Positions 16,368 to 25,961 are shown, numbered from the stretch's first letter. The stretch is DNA of 64,000 bases from Drouetiella hepatica Uher 2000/2452 (GCA_019359505.1 JAHHHD010000004.1:1-64000), one strand, 5' to 3'. Numbers and translations: made by a program. Notes: generated from the sequence alone by a model not told the origin.

Positions 16368-17624
16368 ATGCCAGCACAACCCTTTTACGCGGATGCCGAC
16401 TACGATGAGTCTTCTAACGTCGTTAACCTCCAGTTTGCCAACGATGCAAATCGAGCAGAGCTGGACGAATCGCAAGTTGATCACGACCTGGCAGACTTAG
16501 AAATAGAATATTCAGGTTCCAGCGTGGCGAAGGCTGCGGGACGGCGTACCACCGATCTCGTGCGTCTATATCTCCAGGAAATTGGTCGAGTCCGGCTCTT
16601 AGGACGCGATGAAGAAGTTTCTGAAGCTCAAAGCGTCCAGCGCTACATGCGCTTAGTCGAGCTGCGTAACACTGCGGCTGAAACCGATGCTCAAATCCAG
16701 CAGTATGTGCGAATTATTGAAACCCACGATCGCCTTGCTTCTCACCTAGGACACCGCCCTTCTCTGGAGCGCTGGGCAACTGATGCAGAAGTTCCAGTGG
16801 CTGAGCTGAAGCCGCTGTTGGCATCGGGCAAGCGTCACTGGGCAGAGCTTGCAGAGCTAACGGTGGCAGAACTAGATCAAGTTCAGTCAGAAGGCGTGAA
16901 GGCAAAAGATCACATGATCAAAGCCAACCTGCGCTTAGTGGTATCGGTTGCCAAGAAGTATCAGAACCGGGGGCTAGAGCTGCTCGATCTGATTCAGGAA
17001 GGTACGTTGGGTCTGGAGAGAGCTGTAGAGAAGTTTGACCCGACTAAAGGCTACCGCTTTAGCACCTATGCCTACTGGTGGATTCGCCAGGGGATTACAA
17101 GGGCGATCGCCACTCAAAGCCGCACCATTCGCCTCCCGGTTCACATCACCGAAAAGCTGAACAAAATCAAGAAGGCGCAGCGCAAAATCTCCCAGGAGAA
17201 AGGTCGGACTGCGACCATGGAAGACCTGGCGCTAGAGCTGGAAATGACCCCGGCGCAGGTGCGAGAAGTCCTACTACGGGTGCCTCGCGCCGTCTCTCTG
17301 GAAACAAAGGTGGGCAAAGAGCGTGACACCGAGCTGGGCGACCTGCTAGAAACTGAAGATGTTTCCCCAGAGGAAGTGCTGATGCGGGAAGCGCTGCATC
17401 GGGACTTGCAGCAGTTGCTGACTGACCTCACCAGCCGTGAACGGGACGTGATCCTAATGCGGTTTGGCATGGGCGATGGACAGCCTTACTCCCTTGCCGA
17501 AATCGGTCGTGCCCTTGACCTGTCACGGGAACGAGTCCGCCAGATTGAAGCTAAGGCTTTGCAAAAGCTGAGACAGCCCAAGCGCCGCAACCGGGTACGG
17601 GATTATCTGGAGTCGCTGAGCTAG
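16368..17624 (+). CDS. sigC: Group 2 sigma factor, SigC-like
   Basis: A 418-residue primary-type (sigma-70) factor. Region 1.2 starts at RRTTDLVRLYLQEIGRV (about 60), and region 2 runs through KANLRLVVSVAKKYQNRG, LDLIQEGTLGL and YRFSTYAYWWIRQGITRAI. Region 3 is at about 255-325, and region 4 is SLAEIGRALDLSRERVRQIEAKAL. The N-terminus MPAQPFYADADYDESSN and the LLGRDEEVSEAQ segment resemble SigC of other cyanobacteria, which is linked to carbon/nitrogen and stationary-phase control. The SigC assignment is from memory, without alignment. ATG 16368 is chosen because it begins this conserved N-terminus; an in-frame ATG at 16326 is possible. A strong terminator follows. Confidence 0.8.
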   Translation: MPAQPFYADADYDESSNVVNLQFANDANRAELDESQVDHDLADLEIEYSGSSVAKAAGRRTTDLVRLYLQEIGRVRLLGRDEEVSEAQSVQRYMRLVELRNTAAETDAQIQQYVRIIETHDRLASHLGHRPSLERWATDAEVPVAELKPLLASGKRHWAELAELTVAELDQVQSEGVKAKDHMIKANLRLVVSVAKKYQNRGLELLDLIQEGTLGLERAVEKFDPTKGYRFSTYAYWWIRQGITRAIATQSRTIRLPVHITEKLNKIKKAQRKISQEKGRTATMEDLALELEMTPAQVREVLLRVPRAVSLETKVGKERDTELGDLLETEDVSPEEVLMREALHRDLQQLLTDLTSRERDVILMRFGMGDGQPYSLAEIGRALDLSRERVRQIEAKALQKLRQPKRRNRVRDYLESLS

Positions 17625-17664
17625 GTTCAAGTTGCTGAATCTCAACCATTCGCTCTAACATCAT

Positions 17665-17711
17665 AAGGACTGAGCCAGGAATCAAGCCTGATGCTCAGTC
17701 CTTTATTTTTT
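17665..17711 (+). terminator. Intrinsic terminator of the sigma factor gene
   Basis: AAGGACTGAG and CTCAGTCCTT form a 10-bp stem around an 18-20 base loop, followed by TATTTTTTG. It is 40 bases after the stop codon. Confidence 0.8.
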
Positions 17712-17739
17712 GACCATCCTGATATGGGGTGCCTCATCA

Positions 17740-18588
17740 ATGACTCACTACGACACGCAATCTAACCGCGAATGGTGGGCACAGCGCTGGGTTGATGTGC
17801 TGGAATCCTTTGGCTGGCGGCGACGGCTCGAACGCGCCCGGAACTATGCTCGTCAAGGCAACGTGTTAGATATCCAGTTTGATGGCTCTCAGGTTTCGGC
17901 GCAGGTTCAGGGAACGGCTCCAGAACCCTATGATGTGTCTCTGTCCCTTGATCCCTTCGATGATGAGCAGTGGCAGTATGTGATTGAGTCAATGTCAGAG
18001 CGAGCCATTTTTTCGGCGAAGCTGCTGTCGGGGGAGATGCCGCAGAATATTGAGGAAGTCTTTACAGCCAACGGGCTGAGTCTGTTTCCTTACACCAAGT
18101 TCGACATTCACAGCCGCTGCTCTTGTCCTGATCCGGCGAATCCTTGCAAGCACATCGGAGCCGTTTATTATCTGCTGGGCGATCGCTTTAGCGAAGATCC
18201 GTTTGTGCTGTTTCAGCTACGCGGTCGCAGTAAAGAGCAAATCATCACAGCGCTGCGTCAGACTCGTAGCACCCAAGGCGAGGTTAGACCCGTTGAGGAA
18301 GCAATTCCAGAATCTTCTCAAATTGATCTGGCAACTTTCTGGCAATACGATGAGCAGCTAGAAGCCTCTCTGGTTGTAGTAGTGCCACCTCCCAGCAGCG
18401 AAACCATTCTAGATGTGTTGGGCGCTATACCTTTTAAGGCAGAGATGGGAGGCAATCAAGGGGCGATCGCTTCTCAGCTTTTATTGGACTATCTCAAAAC
18501 GATCTATAGTCAGGCGAGTCAGCAAGCCGTTCTAGCCGCCATGGCAACAGGTGGACGGAGTGAGAACACAAATTCTAGCCATGACTGA
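17740..18588 (+). CDS. SWIM zinc-finger protein
   Basis: A 282-residue protein with a SWIM zinc finger, CSCPDPANPCKHIGAVYYLLG, at about residues 128-148 (CxC...CxH). The N-terminal 110 residues (WWAQRWVDVLESFGWRRRLERARNYARQG) match the usual SWIM-associated region found beside SNF2-type helicases. No helicase is adjacent here. The family is thought to bind DNA or protein. ATG 17740 is preferred to an in-frame start at 17710, which overlaps the terminator of the previous gene. Confidence 0.85.
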   Translation: MTHYDTQSNREWWAQRWVDVLESFGWRRRLERARNYARQGNVLDIQFDGSQVSAQVQGTAPEPYDVSLSLDPFDDEQWQYVIESMSERAIFSAKLLSGEMPQNIEEVFTANGLSLFPYTKFDIHSRCSCPDPANPCKHIGAVYYLLGDRFSEDPFVLFQLRGRSKEQIITALRQTRSTQGEVRPVEEAIPESSQIDLATFWQYDEQLEASLVVVVPPPSSETILDVLGAIPFKAEMGGNQGAIASQLLLDYLKTIYSQASQQAVLAAMATGGRSENTNSSHD

Positions 18589-18630
18589 ATCGTGTTTTTC
18601 AAGAGGTTCTCGCCATGAACCTCTCGAAAA

Positions 18631-18726
18631 TATAGTAAGCGCAAAGGCGGTTAGGACGGGGACATTTTGGGTGGGACGCAAAGTGCTCCACCCAAAATGT
18701 CCTAAGCAAACTGGCGACAGCGACAG
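18631..18726 (+). repeat. Family A palindromic repeat, copy A3
   Basis: Family A element between the converging SWIM and beta-propeller genes. Left flank TATAGTAAGCGCAAAGGCGG (diverged), then TTAGGACGGGGACATTTTGGG, apex ACGCAAAGTGCT (pairing partly lost), CCCAAAATGTCC, TAAGCAAACTGGCGACAGC. Confidence 0.8.
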
Positions 18727-18743
18727 ATGGCAATCTGAGGGGT

Positions 18744-20438
18744 TTAGGTTACAACGTATTTTGCGACCCAATCATCGTATTGTCCCTGATTAGCGGTGTC
18801 TGCGATCGCCCCCAGGGTTTGCCCCAGCACATAGATAGTGTTACCGGATGCTGCAATGCCATAGGTTTCGTCGGCTGCGGCAGTACCGACCTGCGTGCTG
18901 ACAGCCAAGCTGCCGTCAGTGCCAAATGCGGCAATCCAGGCATCGGAACCACCAGCGCTGGGGTTGCCAAAAATGCCTCCTGTCGTTTCACCCGTCAGGA
19001 AGACATAGCCTGTCTCGCTGGTGGCAATGGCTTGAGATTCATCCAATCCAGCCGTGCCAAACTGCTTCAGCCACTGCTGAGTTCCGGTAGCGCTGTATTT
19101 TGCTACAAATCCGTCTGTACCGCCAGCGCTGGTCTGTCCGGGCAAAGTACCCTCTGTCTCGCCTGTGATGTAGACATTGCCGCTGCCATCTACCGCGATG
19201 CCACGGGCGTATTCTGCCGCTGAGGTGGCGATCGTCTGATCCCAAAGCTTCGTGCCGCTAGCACTATATTTTGCCAAAAACACATCGCCGCCCGTGAGGG
19301 GTCGATTAATGTCGGTAGTCAAAGTGGCGTTGGTAATACCCGCAATGTAGACATTGCCGTCTAGGTCGATCGCTACACCCGTTGCGCTGCTGGAACCAGA
19401 GCCGCTCCATTCTTTCGACCACAGCTCACTACCCGCGTTGTCATATTTGACTACATAAGCATTGGCTGGAGTGAAGCCTGGAATACCTCTGACCAACCCA
19501 GAAGCGTAGACATTGCCGGAGTTGTCTGTTGTAATGCCTGCGATCGCCTCAATTCCACCCAGCTTAATTTGCTTTGACCATGCTTGAGTCCCGTTGCCGC
19601 CATATTTGGAGACATAGCCATCTGGAATTCCAGAGGAGCCAGATGCAACGCCGCCCACGTAGTAATGACCACTGCCATCTGCGGCAATATCTGCGGCTGT
19701 ATCAATACCTGGACTGCCAAACTGCCGCTGCCATTGCAGGGCGCCTTCGGTGGTATACAGCGCCGTAAAACTGTCTCGATCGCCCTGATTTGCCCCGTTC
19801 AAGCTCCCCTCGGTAGAGCCAGAAAGGTAGAGATTATCGCCTACGATCGCCAAGCCATAGCCATAGTCATTCTGGGCGGTACCCAACTGACGAATCCATT
19901 GGCGATCGAACCGGAGGGACGAGGGGGGAATGGGCGTATTTGGATTGCTAGGAGCAGGGCTATTGGGCGTAAGGTTGTTGGGCGTGGGATCGCTAGGGGA
20001 GTTAGCAGAAATTGAGCTAGTAAACGCGATCGATTTATAAACAGTGTCACCCTTGTGAGATGCAATGCGAAAGAAATACTCCCCTGCATCTAGCACAAGC
20101 TGAAGCGGCTTGCTATTTTTATCAAGCGTTCTTTTAGTGATAAAGCTAATATTTTTGCTGAGGTTCTTGCCTTTGAGTTGGCTAAAATCCAATCGCCCGA
20201 TTGCCTTCAGCGCTTCGCTTTTGGCTTCTCTAAGAGTAAACATCTCCAGCCTTACTTTTGCACCTTTACTCAAGTTAGAGATTTGCAGATTGAAGCTACT
20301 GCGATCGCCCAAACTAACGCGATACAAATCGCTGAGATCAGACTTACCGACAAAATCACGTGAGATATTCAGCTCTGAGGTTAAATTCCCCAGATTCTTG
20401 GCTTTGAGTAATGTGCTTCCAGCGCGATCGCGTCCCAT
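18744..20438 (-). CDS. SBBP-repeat beta-propeller protein
   Basis: A 564-residue protein. Residues about 10-145 resemble a pre-peptidase C-terminal (PPC) type beta-sandwich (SDLYRVSLGDRSSFNLQISNL, LDAGEYFFRIAS). After a Pro/Asn/Thr linker come about seven SBBP-type repeats of 50-55 residues. Each has the form W.(K/R)Q.GT....A.GIA.D.SGN.Y..G.T.G...(G/A)......D.F.AKY. These should build a closed beta-propeller. No signal peptide is obvious, but such proteins are often exported without a classical leader in cyanobacteria. ATG 20438 is used; a TTG at 20444 adds two residues. Role unknown; surface or matrix protein is the usual guess. Confidence 0.8.
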   Translation of the reverse strand: MGRDRAGSTLLKAKNLGNLTSELNISRDFVGKSDLSDLYRVSLGDRSSFNLQISNLSKGAKVRLEMFTLREAKSEALKAIGRLDFSQLKGKNLSKNISFITKRTLDKNSKPLQLVLDAGEYFFRIASHKGDTVYKSIAFTSSISANSPSDPTPNNLTPNSPAPSNPNTPIPPSSLRFDRQWIRQLGTAQNDYGYGLAIVGDNLYLSGSTEGSLNGANQGDRDSFTALYTTEGALQWQRQFGSPGIDTAADIAADGSGHYYVGGVASGSSGIPDGYVSKYGGNGTQAWSKQIKLGGIEAIAGITTDNSGNVYASGLVRGIPGFTPANAYVVKYDNAGSELWSKEWSGSGSSSATGVAIDLDGNVYIAGITNATLTTDINRPLTGGDVFLAKYSASGTKLWDQTIATSAAEYARGIAVDGSGNVYITGETEGTLPGQTSAGGTDGFVAKYSATGTQQWLKQFGTAGLDESQAIATSETGYVFLTGETTGGIFGNPSAGGSDAWIAAFGTDGSLAVSTQVGTAAADETYGIAASGNTIYVLGQTLGAIADTANQGQYDDWVAKYVVT

Positions 20439-20607
20439 GCTCAACGATTCCTTGCACTATTAAGATGATTAAACTTAGAGTGCCCAACTCAAGAGAGCGA
20501 TCGCAAGCATTACCTCCTGCCTTTACGCAGAGTTTACAGGTACACATCAAGTTAGGACGCTGAAGATACTCAAAAAACATCATTGCAAAACAAGGAGTAG
20601 ATCTAGA

Positions 20608-21363
20608 CTAGCTCTCTGCCATGCGCGTAGTTCGGAAGGTAACGTTGACCCCTTCGTTAAGCTGTTCCAAGACCAGAAGAGGCGTTGGCTTTGCTTTTTG
20701 ATCCCAGTGAATTGAGGCGATGCGCCCCTGAATCGTGGGTTGCCAGTGATCGTCCGTTTCCTGACTCATAAACTTGTGCATACAGTCAATAATTTGACCG
20801 ATGGTTAATGAGGTTGGCTGTGTAGGTAGCTTCATTAGCTTGATTTGAATGCGGAATAAAACCCGTCGATTGCCTTTGGGTAAACCAGAAGGGTCGTACT
20901 CTACATCAAAAACTTCATCAACCTGACGCCCACTGCTGGCAATGCCGACCAGCCCTTGCTCAGCTTGCGATGGGCGGAGAGCGATCGATATCTTTTCCTT
21001 CACTCGAATCTTGATTTGATTCAAGATGATGAAGTGAAACTGCTCTTCTTCCATCCGCATTCTTAAGTAATCCAAATTAAATTCACGCGAATGAATTAGA
21101 TCTGGATTTTTTTCCATCTTGCCAATCGTATTCAGCGCCAGCTTCAGCTTTTTTTGCAGCTCTCGATTTTTAAATTCTTCAAAGCGTGTCTGCTTTTTGA
21201 GCTGAGTAATTTTCACTTTTGTAAACACTGCCAAACCCACCAGGAGAATAACCAGAACTCCTGATGAAATCATTCCTATTTGCTGAGGTGCAGAGATGTC
21301 TGGTTTAGCAGGTTTTGAAGTTTGGGCCAACCAGGATTCGACAAAAACGATCGGGGTTGACAT
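20608..21363 (-). CDS. Hypothetical membrane-anchored protein
   Basis: A 251-residue protein I do not recognise. Residues about 30-52 (IGMISSGVLVILLVGLAVFTKV) form a single membrane helix, followed by a basic coiled-coil (about 55-105). A soluble domain (about 110-250) ends in EGVNVTFRTTRMAES. The segment FDVEYDPSGLPKGNRRVLFRIQIKLMKLP looks like a conserved beta-rich core. ATG 21363 is used; the frame extends five codons upstream. The neighbouring gene on the same strand is about 170 bp away. Confidence 0.65.
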   Translation of the reverse strand: MSTPIVFVESWLAQTSKPAKPDISAPQQIGMISSGVLVILLVGLAVFTKVKITQLKKQTRFEEFKNRELQKKLKLALNTIGKMEKNPDLIHSREFNLDYLRMRMEEEQFHFIILNQIKIRVKEKISIALRPSQAEQGLVGIASSGRQVDEVFDVEYDPSGLPKGNRRVLFRIQIKLMKLPTQPTSLTIGQIIDCMHKFMSQETDDHWQPTIQGRIASIHWDQKAKPTPLLVLEQLNEGVNVTFRTTRMAES

Positions 21364-21559
21364 AGCATTTTGCCGCAAGAGTTGAAGGGTTAAAGTATAG
21401 GGTTTGAGTTACGTAGTTTTAGAATGCCCTGCGACTCATAAATTGCATCATGAAGATTGATGAATATTTGACTGCTTGGCAGTCTCCACGTTAAACCATT
21501 ACGAGGCAATCCGTTTGAGATCAGGAGGAGTGGAGCAACTCATATCTCGCACAGAGTGT

Positions 21560-21576
21560 GGGGCGCGGAGCGCCCC
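21560..21576. repeat. Isolated GNA-apex hairpin
   Basis: A perfect 17-bp inverted repeat, GGGGCGC-GGA-GCGCCCC, without family A, B or D flanks. It may be the remnant core of a decayed repeat in the 295-bp gap between two minus-strand genes. I see nothing else in that gap. Confidence 0.5.
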
Positions 21577-21658
21577 TGAAACCCGTTGGGAAAGCGCCAA
21601 AAGAGAGAGGTGCATGTAGGTCAAGAGATGGGAATTTGCCCTGTGGAGGCGATCGCGC

Positions 21659-23299
21659 CTAAATTTTCCATCGAGCTTGATGAGGGGACGCATCAATATA
21701 GCAAAGGTAAGGCGTTTGGGTATATCGTCCTAAGCTGCCTGTCCATACAGAATCTAAAGCTAGATAGATTTGGCTGCCCGTCAATCCCTCGCAGTAGAAC
21801 TCGATCGCATCTCCAAGACTGTGCCGCTTCCGAGGACAGTACCATCGGGTGATGCGCAGTGGGCAACCCAGGCGATCGCTAGCCTGCTCAGCCAGTTCAG
21901 CAATCCGAACGATCGCATCAACGGTTTCCTGATGCTCAGGCAAGTAAGCTCCGCCCTGGGTTGCCTCTGCCCAGGTGAAACTGCCGTTGGGCAAGATGAG
22001 CGCATGAATTTGAAGATTGTCGGGTGTCCAGCGATCTGGACGCGCCAGGGACGCTATGGGTTCGGGGATAGGTGGGGCATCGGCACCACGCTGGGGATGC
22101 TCTAGGCGAATCAAATCATCCAGCAACGTCTGAATTGCCCGATCGCGTCCTTCTAAATCGCGCCAAAGCTGCACAAGACGAATCAACGCCTCTCGCTGGC
22201 GATCGCTTTGCTCGTAGGTTGTCGGGATGTGCTTCACGAAGTCTAAGAGCGCCCGATCGAGCTGAGTCGCTGCGTTCAATAGAGCATTGCGATCGGGATT
22301 GCTGGCGGTCAGCACCCGTGCGTCTACCCCCAGAGTTTTGAGTGCCTCCCCTCGCGAATCCAGGTCTTGCCAGAGGCGAAAGGTTTCGGTCATGGCATTG
22401 CGCTGGTCGCCTTTGCCTTGATATTGCTGAGGCAAACGCTGGACAAAGGCAATCAGCGCCGGATCAATAATGCTGATATCAGTTTCAGGAGAAGTGCTCT
22501 GCTGTAGAGAGACAATTGCGGCTTCTCGACTCTCTAACCGTCGCCAAAGCTGAGCCATTCGTAATAGCGCCTCTCTCTGGTGCGGATAGCCCGCATAAAA
22601 AGGAGGAAGCTGCTGAATAAACTGAATCAGCGCCCGATCAAGCGTGACTTCATCCAGGCTAGCAAGGTTAAGGGCTGTTTCGTTAATGCGTAAGAGAGAG
22701 GCGATCGCGCCCTCAAGCGTATTCAGCTTCCGCCAGATTCGCACGGCTTCCAGAAGAGCCTGACGTTGATAAGACAGCCCCATGTAATAGCGGGAAATAG
22801 GTTCTGCAAGCTCAACTAAGGCAGCATCAAGGAAGGATTGTTTGGGTGGCAGCGCATCTGAGCTGCCGATCGCCCAGTCCTGCAACGTATTCGCTTTGTA
22901 GGTTTGCAGAAGCGTTTGCAGATCGGCAGATTCTAGCCGGGTTGCCATCAGATCAGTTATGGGAGGACTGTAGCCGTTGGCGATCGCCTGAAGAAAGCGA
23001 TCGGTGTAGTGACCTGCGTCAGCATCCCAGATATCGGCTCCTTTCCAGCCCTGTGCCGTGAGGCGATCGGTGATACTGCGAATGGTATTGGCTGCAAACT
23101 GGACTTGTGCCGCAAAGCTATTGACCTGTTCCAAAGCAATGCGGTTAGCAGGAGAGATTCCCAAGCCCATTTCGCCGTCGCTGAGGGCAGGACGATGGTG
23201 AACTTGATAGAGCGCTGCCAAGAGCGGCTTGTGAATGCCTGTGCGGGTTGCCTCACTCGAATAATAATAGTGACGCTGATCGGCGCTGAGTCCTGCCAT
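21659..23299 (-). CDS. Four-repeat protein with degenerate M15-like C-terminus
   Basis: A 546-residue protein. Residues about 1-130 are an N-terminal domain of unknown type (MAGLSADQRHYYYSSEATRTGIHKPLLAALYQVH, then GISPANRIALEQVNSF). Residues about 165-430 contain four repeats of about 75 residues: LD.ALI.F...LP..Y....QREALLR...LWR.LE.RE.AI.TL. The last 120 residues resemble the M15A peptidase fold seen in cyanobacterial repeat proteins (ITRWYCPRKRHSLGDAIEFY and YLCYIDASPHQARW). The usual metal ligands are altered: HSLGDAIE has Glu where Asp is common, and the second His is Tyr in CYID. It may therefore be a binding rather than catalytic domain. No signal peptide is visible. Confidence 0.7.
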   Translation of the reverse strand: MAGLSADQRHYYYSSEATRTGIHKPLLAALYQVHHRPALSDGEMGLGISPANRIALEQVNSFAAQVQFAANTIRSITDRLTAQGWKGADIWDADAGHYTDRFLQAIANGYSPPITDLMATRLESADLQTLLQTYKANTLQDWAIGSSDALPPKQSFLDAALVELAEPISRYYMGLSYQRQALLEAVRIWRKLNTLEGAIASLLRINETALNLASLDEVTLDRALIQFIQQLPPFYAGYPHQREALLRMAQLWRRLESREAAIVSLQQSTSPETDISIIDPALIAFVQRLPQQYQGKGDQRNAMTETFRLWQDLDSRGEALKTLGVDARVLTASNPDRNALLNAATQLDRALLDFVKHIPTTYEQSDRQREALIRLVQLWRDLEGRDRAIQTLLDDLIRLEHPQRGADAPPIPEPIASLARPDRWTPDNLQIHALILPNGSFTWAEATQGGAYLPEHQETVDAIVRIAELAEQASDRLGCPLRITRWYCPRKRHSLGDAIEFYCEGLTGSQIYLALDSVWTGSLGRYTQTPYLCYIDASPHQARWKI

Positions 23300-23411
23300 A
23301 GCTAACCTTGTGTTTAACTGTCCTGAATCTTTTACCCTGATAAATGGTAGATGGAATTTGCCGATTCAGTACGAATGCTTTTAAGGTTGTGGCGTTAAAT
23401 GACAGGTTCAG

Positions 23412-24524
23412 TCACTGACTCAACGCTTCCAGCATGACTCGCTCTACACCCTCAACGGCTTGGCTGAGGGGAAAGCGATCGCTCACATAATCTCGGCAGC
23501 GCTGCCCTAAGCTAGGGTCTTGAGCCTGCCAGTCTAAGACATACCGCAGCTTTGCCGCTAGATCCTCTGCGTCGCCGGGACAAAACAGCCCTTGCGCAAA
23601 CTCGCCTGACAGCACTTCTGGAATGCCGCCCACTCGACTAGCCACCACAGGCACCCCACAGGCCATCGCCTCTAGCAGCGATCGCCCAAAGGGTTCAGCC
23701 CAAAGGCTGGGTAAAACCACCAGATGGCTGGATCGATAGACCTCGGCGGGATCGGCAACATGACCTAGAAATTCAACGTTTGCCGTGATATTGAGCTGAT
23801 GAGTAAGCTGATGCAAAAAATCCTGGTAGTGAGCATTTTGGATCAAAGGCTTTCCGGCAATGAGCAGACGCAAATGCAATTTCTCTGAATTTGCCTCTGA
23901 CTTGAGGAGGGCGATCGCTTTCAATAAAGTTTCTAGACCTTTGACCTTGTCTAATCGCCCCACGTAAGCAATCACTTTACTATCTGCTAGCTTACTTGCT
24001 TGAGGCTGAAACTTTCCTAAATCAATTCCATTATAAACTAGCTTAATTTTGTCATTGGCAAAGCCCGCGGCTATCCAATCTGTTCGAGTACAGCGTGAAA
24101 TTGCAATTAATCGTTTTGCGCCATGCAGTCCTAGCCTAGATTGAATTCCCAACGTTGAAGGGGGAGGTAGTCGTAAATGACAGACTAAGGGAATGCGTTT
24201 GAGAGAAGCTAATCCATAGCCAAAAAAACTTTCCTGATATTGATTGCTATAAACCAAGCTCTCAGGCTCAGCTTTGATAGATTGACCCACTTCGCGCAAG
24301 CCTGTAAAAAATTGAGCAGGATTTTGTAATGTCAATTTATATCCATCGACAAAATCTATATGGGTACAAAAGCTTTGATATTGCTCCAACAAATCACCGG
24401 GTTTCGTGTAGAGCAAACTAACTTTGTGCCCTCTCTGATGTAGCCCTTTACAGATATCAATTAAGCTTAATTCTTGCCCCCCGCGACGAGAAGATGGCTC
24501 ATTTTCTAAAACGATGACATGCAT
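23412..24524 (-). CDS. Glycosyltransferase family 4 protein
   Basis: A 370-residue GT-B glycosyltransferase of family GT4, with the N-terminal GGQELSLIDICKGLHQRGHKV and the C-terminal nucleotide-sugar site LPSLWAEPFGRSLLEAMACGVPVVAS...GGIPEVL (E..G....E...C signature). It probably adds a hexose to a lipid-linked or extracellular polysaccharide. It sits 23 bp downstream of the GT2 gene on the same strand, so the two probably act in one glycan pathway. ATG 24524 is chosen over a GTG two codons upstream. Confidence 0.9.
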   Translation of the reverse strand: MHVIVLENEPSSRRGGQELSLIDICKGLHQRGHKVSLLYTKPGDLLEQYQSFCTHIDFVDGYKLTLQNPAQFFTGLREVGQSIKAEPESLVYSNQYQESFFGYGLASLKRIPLVCHLRLPPPSTLGIQSRLGLHGAKRLIAISRCTRTDWIAAGFANDKIKLVYNGIDLGKFQPQASKLADSKVIAYVGRLDKVKGLETLLKAIALLKSEANSEKLHLRLLIAGKPLIQNAHYQDFLHQLTHQLNITANVEFLGHVADPAEVYRSSHLVVLPSLWAEPFGRSLLEAMACGVPVVASRVGGIPEVLSGEFAQGLFCPGDAEDLAAKLRYVLDWQAQDPSLGQRCRDYVSDRFPLSQAVEGVERVMLEALSQ

Positions 24525-24547
24525 GATCACCCCTGAAAGCTATGAAA

Positions 24548-25522
24548 TTAAAGACCTGATTTTTTACGAATGCTTTTTTGCCAAAAGTAAGCTTGCCAGA
24601 GGTGAAAAGGGCTAAGCAGACTTCCTAAAAATAGCTCCATTTCACAGGCAGCCGCTAAATCAGTTTGTAACTGCGATCGATATTTCAAATAATGCAACAC
24701 GCTTTTTCGAAAATCGTTAGCGATGTATAGCATGACCATCAGCGATCTTTTCCAGGGCTGAATCTTGAGCATCCGAGTCACATACCGACTCAACCCTATG
24801 CTGCGAAAAAGAGGGAGTAAATAAGATCTTTCTAATCGCCAAGCCGGAATTTTATGGGTGATTTTCATAGCGGGGTTGTACCAAATTTCCCAGGGCGATC
24901 GATGAATATAACCCAGAGCTTCGATATCTTCACCACAATGATTGCCATCCGATCGCTTAAAGCCTAGTTTCATCAAAATACCTGCTTCAGGCACATAGTC
25001 CAACCAGACTTGTTTGCGAACGACTAACCCTGCTGTAGGCGGCAAAAGCCCCTGTGAGCGGATGTAGCAAGTGGGTTGCTCACCCCGTTCTGTAATCGCT
25101 AAAAACGGCAAAATTCGCCGTAGATTTTCAGAGGGATTGACTTCAAATTCTCCTCGAATTTGACTGCCATATGCTCCAGCTTGAACATGAACTTGGGCGA
25201 AATCGTAGGCCGCACTCAGCCAAGTTTCATCTGGTAGATTGTCATCATCTAAAAGCCCAACTAAATCACTTTGAGCCGATCGAATTGCAGTATGTCGGGC
25301 GTATCCTGCACCTTGGCAAGGCTCTTTGAGATGGCGAATGGCTACTGGAAAATGAGCTTGAAAAGACTGAACAACTTCAGGGGTGCGATCGCTGCTATTG
25401 TTATCCACAATTAGGATTTCCCATTGCAGATTAGCCGGATTTGATTGCGATCGCAATCGCTCCAAAAGCTCAGGCAGGCGATGCTCTCCGTTGTAGGTGG
25501 GAATGGCTACGGTAAAGTCCAC
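24548..25522 (-). CDS. Glycosyltransferase family 2 protein
   Basis: A 324-residue GT-A glycosyltransferase. FTVAIPTYNGEHRLPELLERL and ILIVDNNSSDRTPEVV form the nucleotide-binding half, and DLVGLLDDDNLPDETWL supplies the DxD metal site. The C-terminal 100 residues have a basic, partly hydrophobic helix (RSLMVMLYIANDFRKSVLHYLKYRSQL), possibly peripheral to the membrane. The start is GTG at 25522. It is the first gene of a two-gene operon with the GT4 enzyme, divergent from apcA. Confidence 0.9.
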   Translation of the reverse strand: MDFTVAIPTYNGEHRLPELLERLRSQSNPANLQWEILIVDNNSSDRTPEVVQSFQAHFPVAIRHLKEPCQGAGYARHTAIRSAQSDLVGLLDDDNLPDETWLSAAYDFAQVHVQAGAYGSQIRGEFEVNPSENLRRILPFLAITERGEQPTCYIRSQGLLPPTAGLVVRKQVWLDYVPEAGILMKLGFKRSDGNHCGEDIEALGYIHRSPWEIWYNPAMKITHKIPAWRLERSYLLPLFRSIGLSRYVTRMLKIQPWKRSLMVMLYIANDFRKSVLHYLKYRSQLQTDLAAACEMELFLGSLLSPFHLWQAYFWQKSIRKKSGL

Positions 25523-25764
25523 TGGCTGCTCTTCAACATTTCCTGTACAGTCCGTTAAGCAAAAGACCTAGCTCCAGTGTGCCCAAGTCAAAACGGCAAT
25601 CCAACAACAGTTGAGAATGAGAAGCGCATCAAATCTTCAAATCTCTCAGAAAATCACTAACTTTTTTGGAAATTCGATGTTGCGATTTTGCCGAAAGTAT
25701 GCTGCTTCTAGCAGGCTCTCATCTCCACCGATTGTTTGAATGAGATGTCTGAATGAGGAAAATT

Positions 25765-25782
25765 ATTACAAAATGTTACGGA
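25765..25782 (+). promoter_or_regulatory. HLR1-like RpaB site upstream of apcA
   Basis: ATTACAAA-AT-GTTACGGA matches the two-half-site layout of the HLR1 motif (two TTACAWW-type boxes, 10-bp period) bound by the response regulator RpaB. The second box has G in place of A. It lies about 180 bp upstream of the apcA start codon, within a 439-bp leader/promoter region that has no other gene. RpaB control of phycobilisome genes is known in cyanobacteria; this site is a prediction. Confidence 0.45.
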
Positions 25783-25961
25783 TGCCTTAAGAGTGTGAAC
25801 GCAATGCTCGAAAATTATCAGGCAGAGATAGCTAAATTTAAAGTTATCTGGCTAACGTGGCTTTACGGTTGAGGGCTTAGCCGTTCAGCGGCTCAGGCTA
25901 CCCAGCGGTAAGTGCTGTTTAAACACACTGGTTACATCTTGCTTTTCGGAGGAATCCATCA

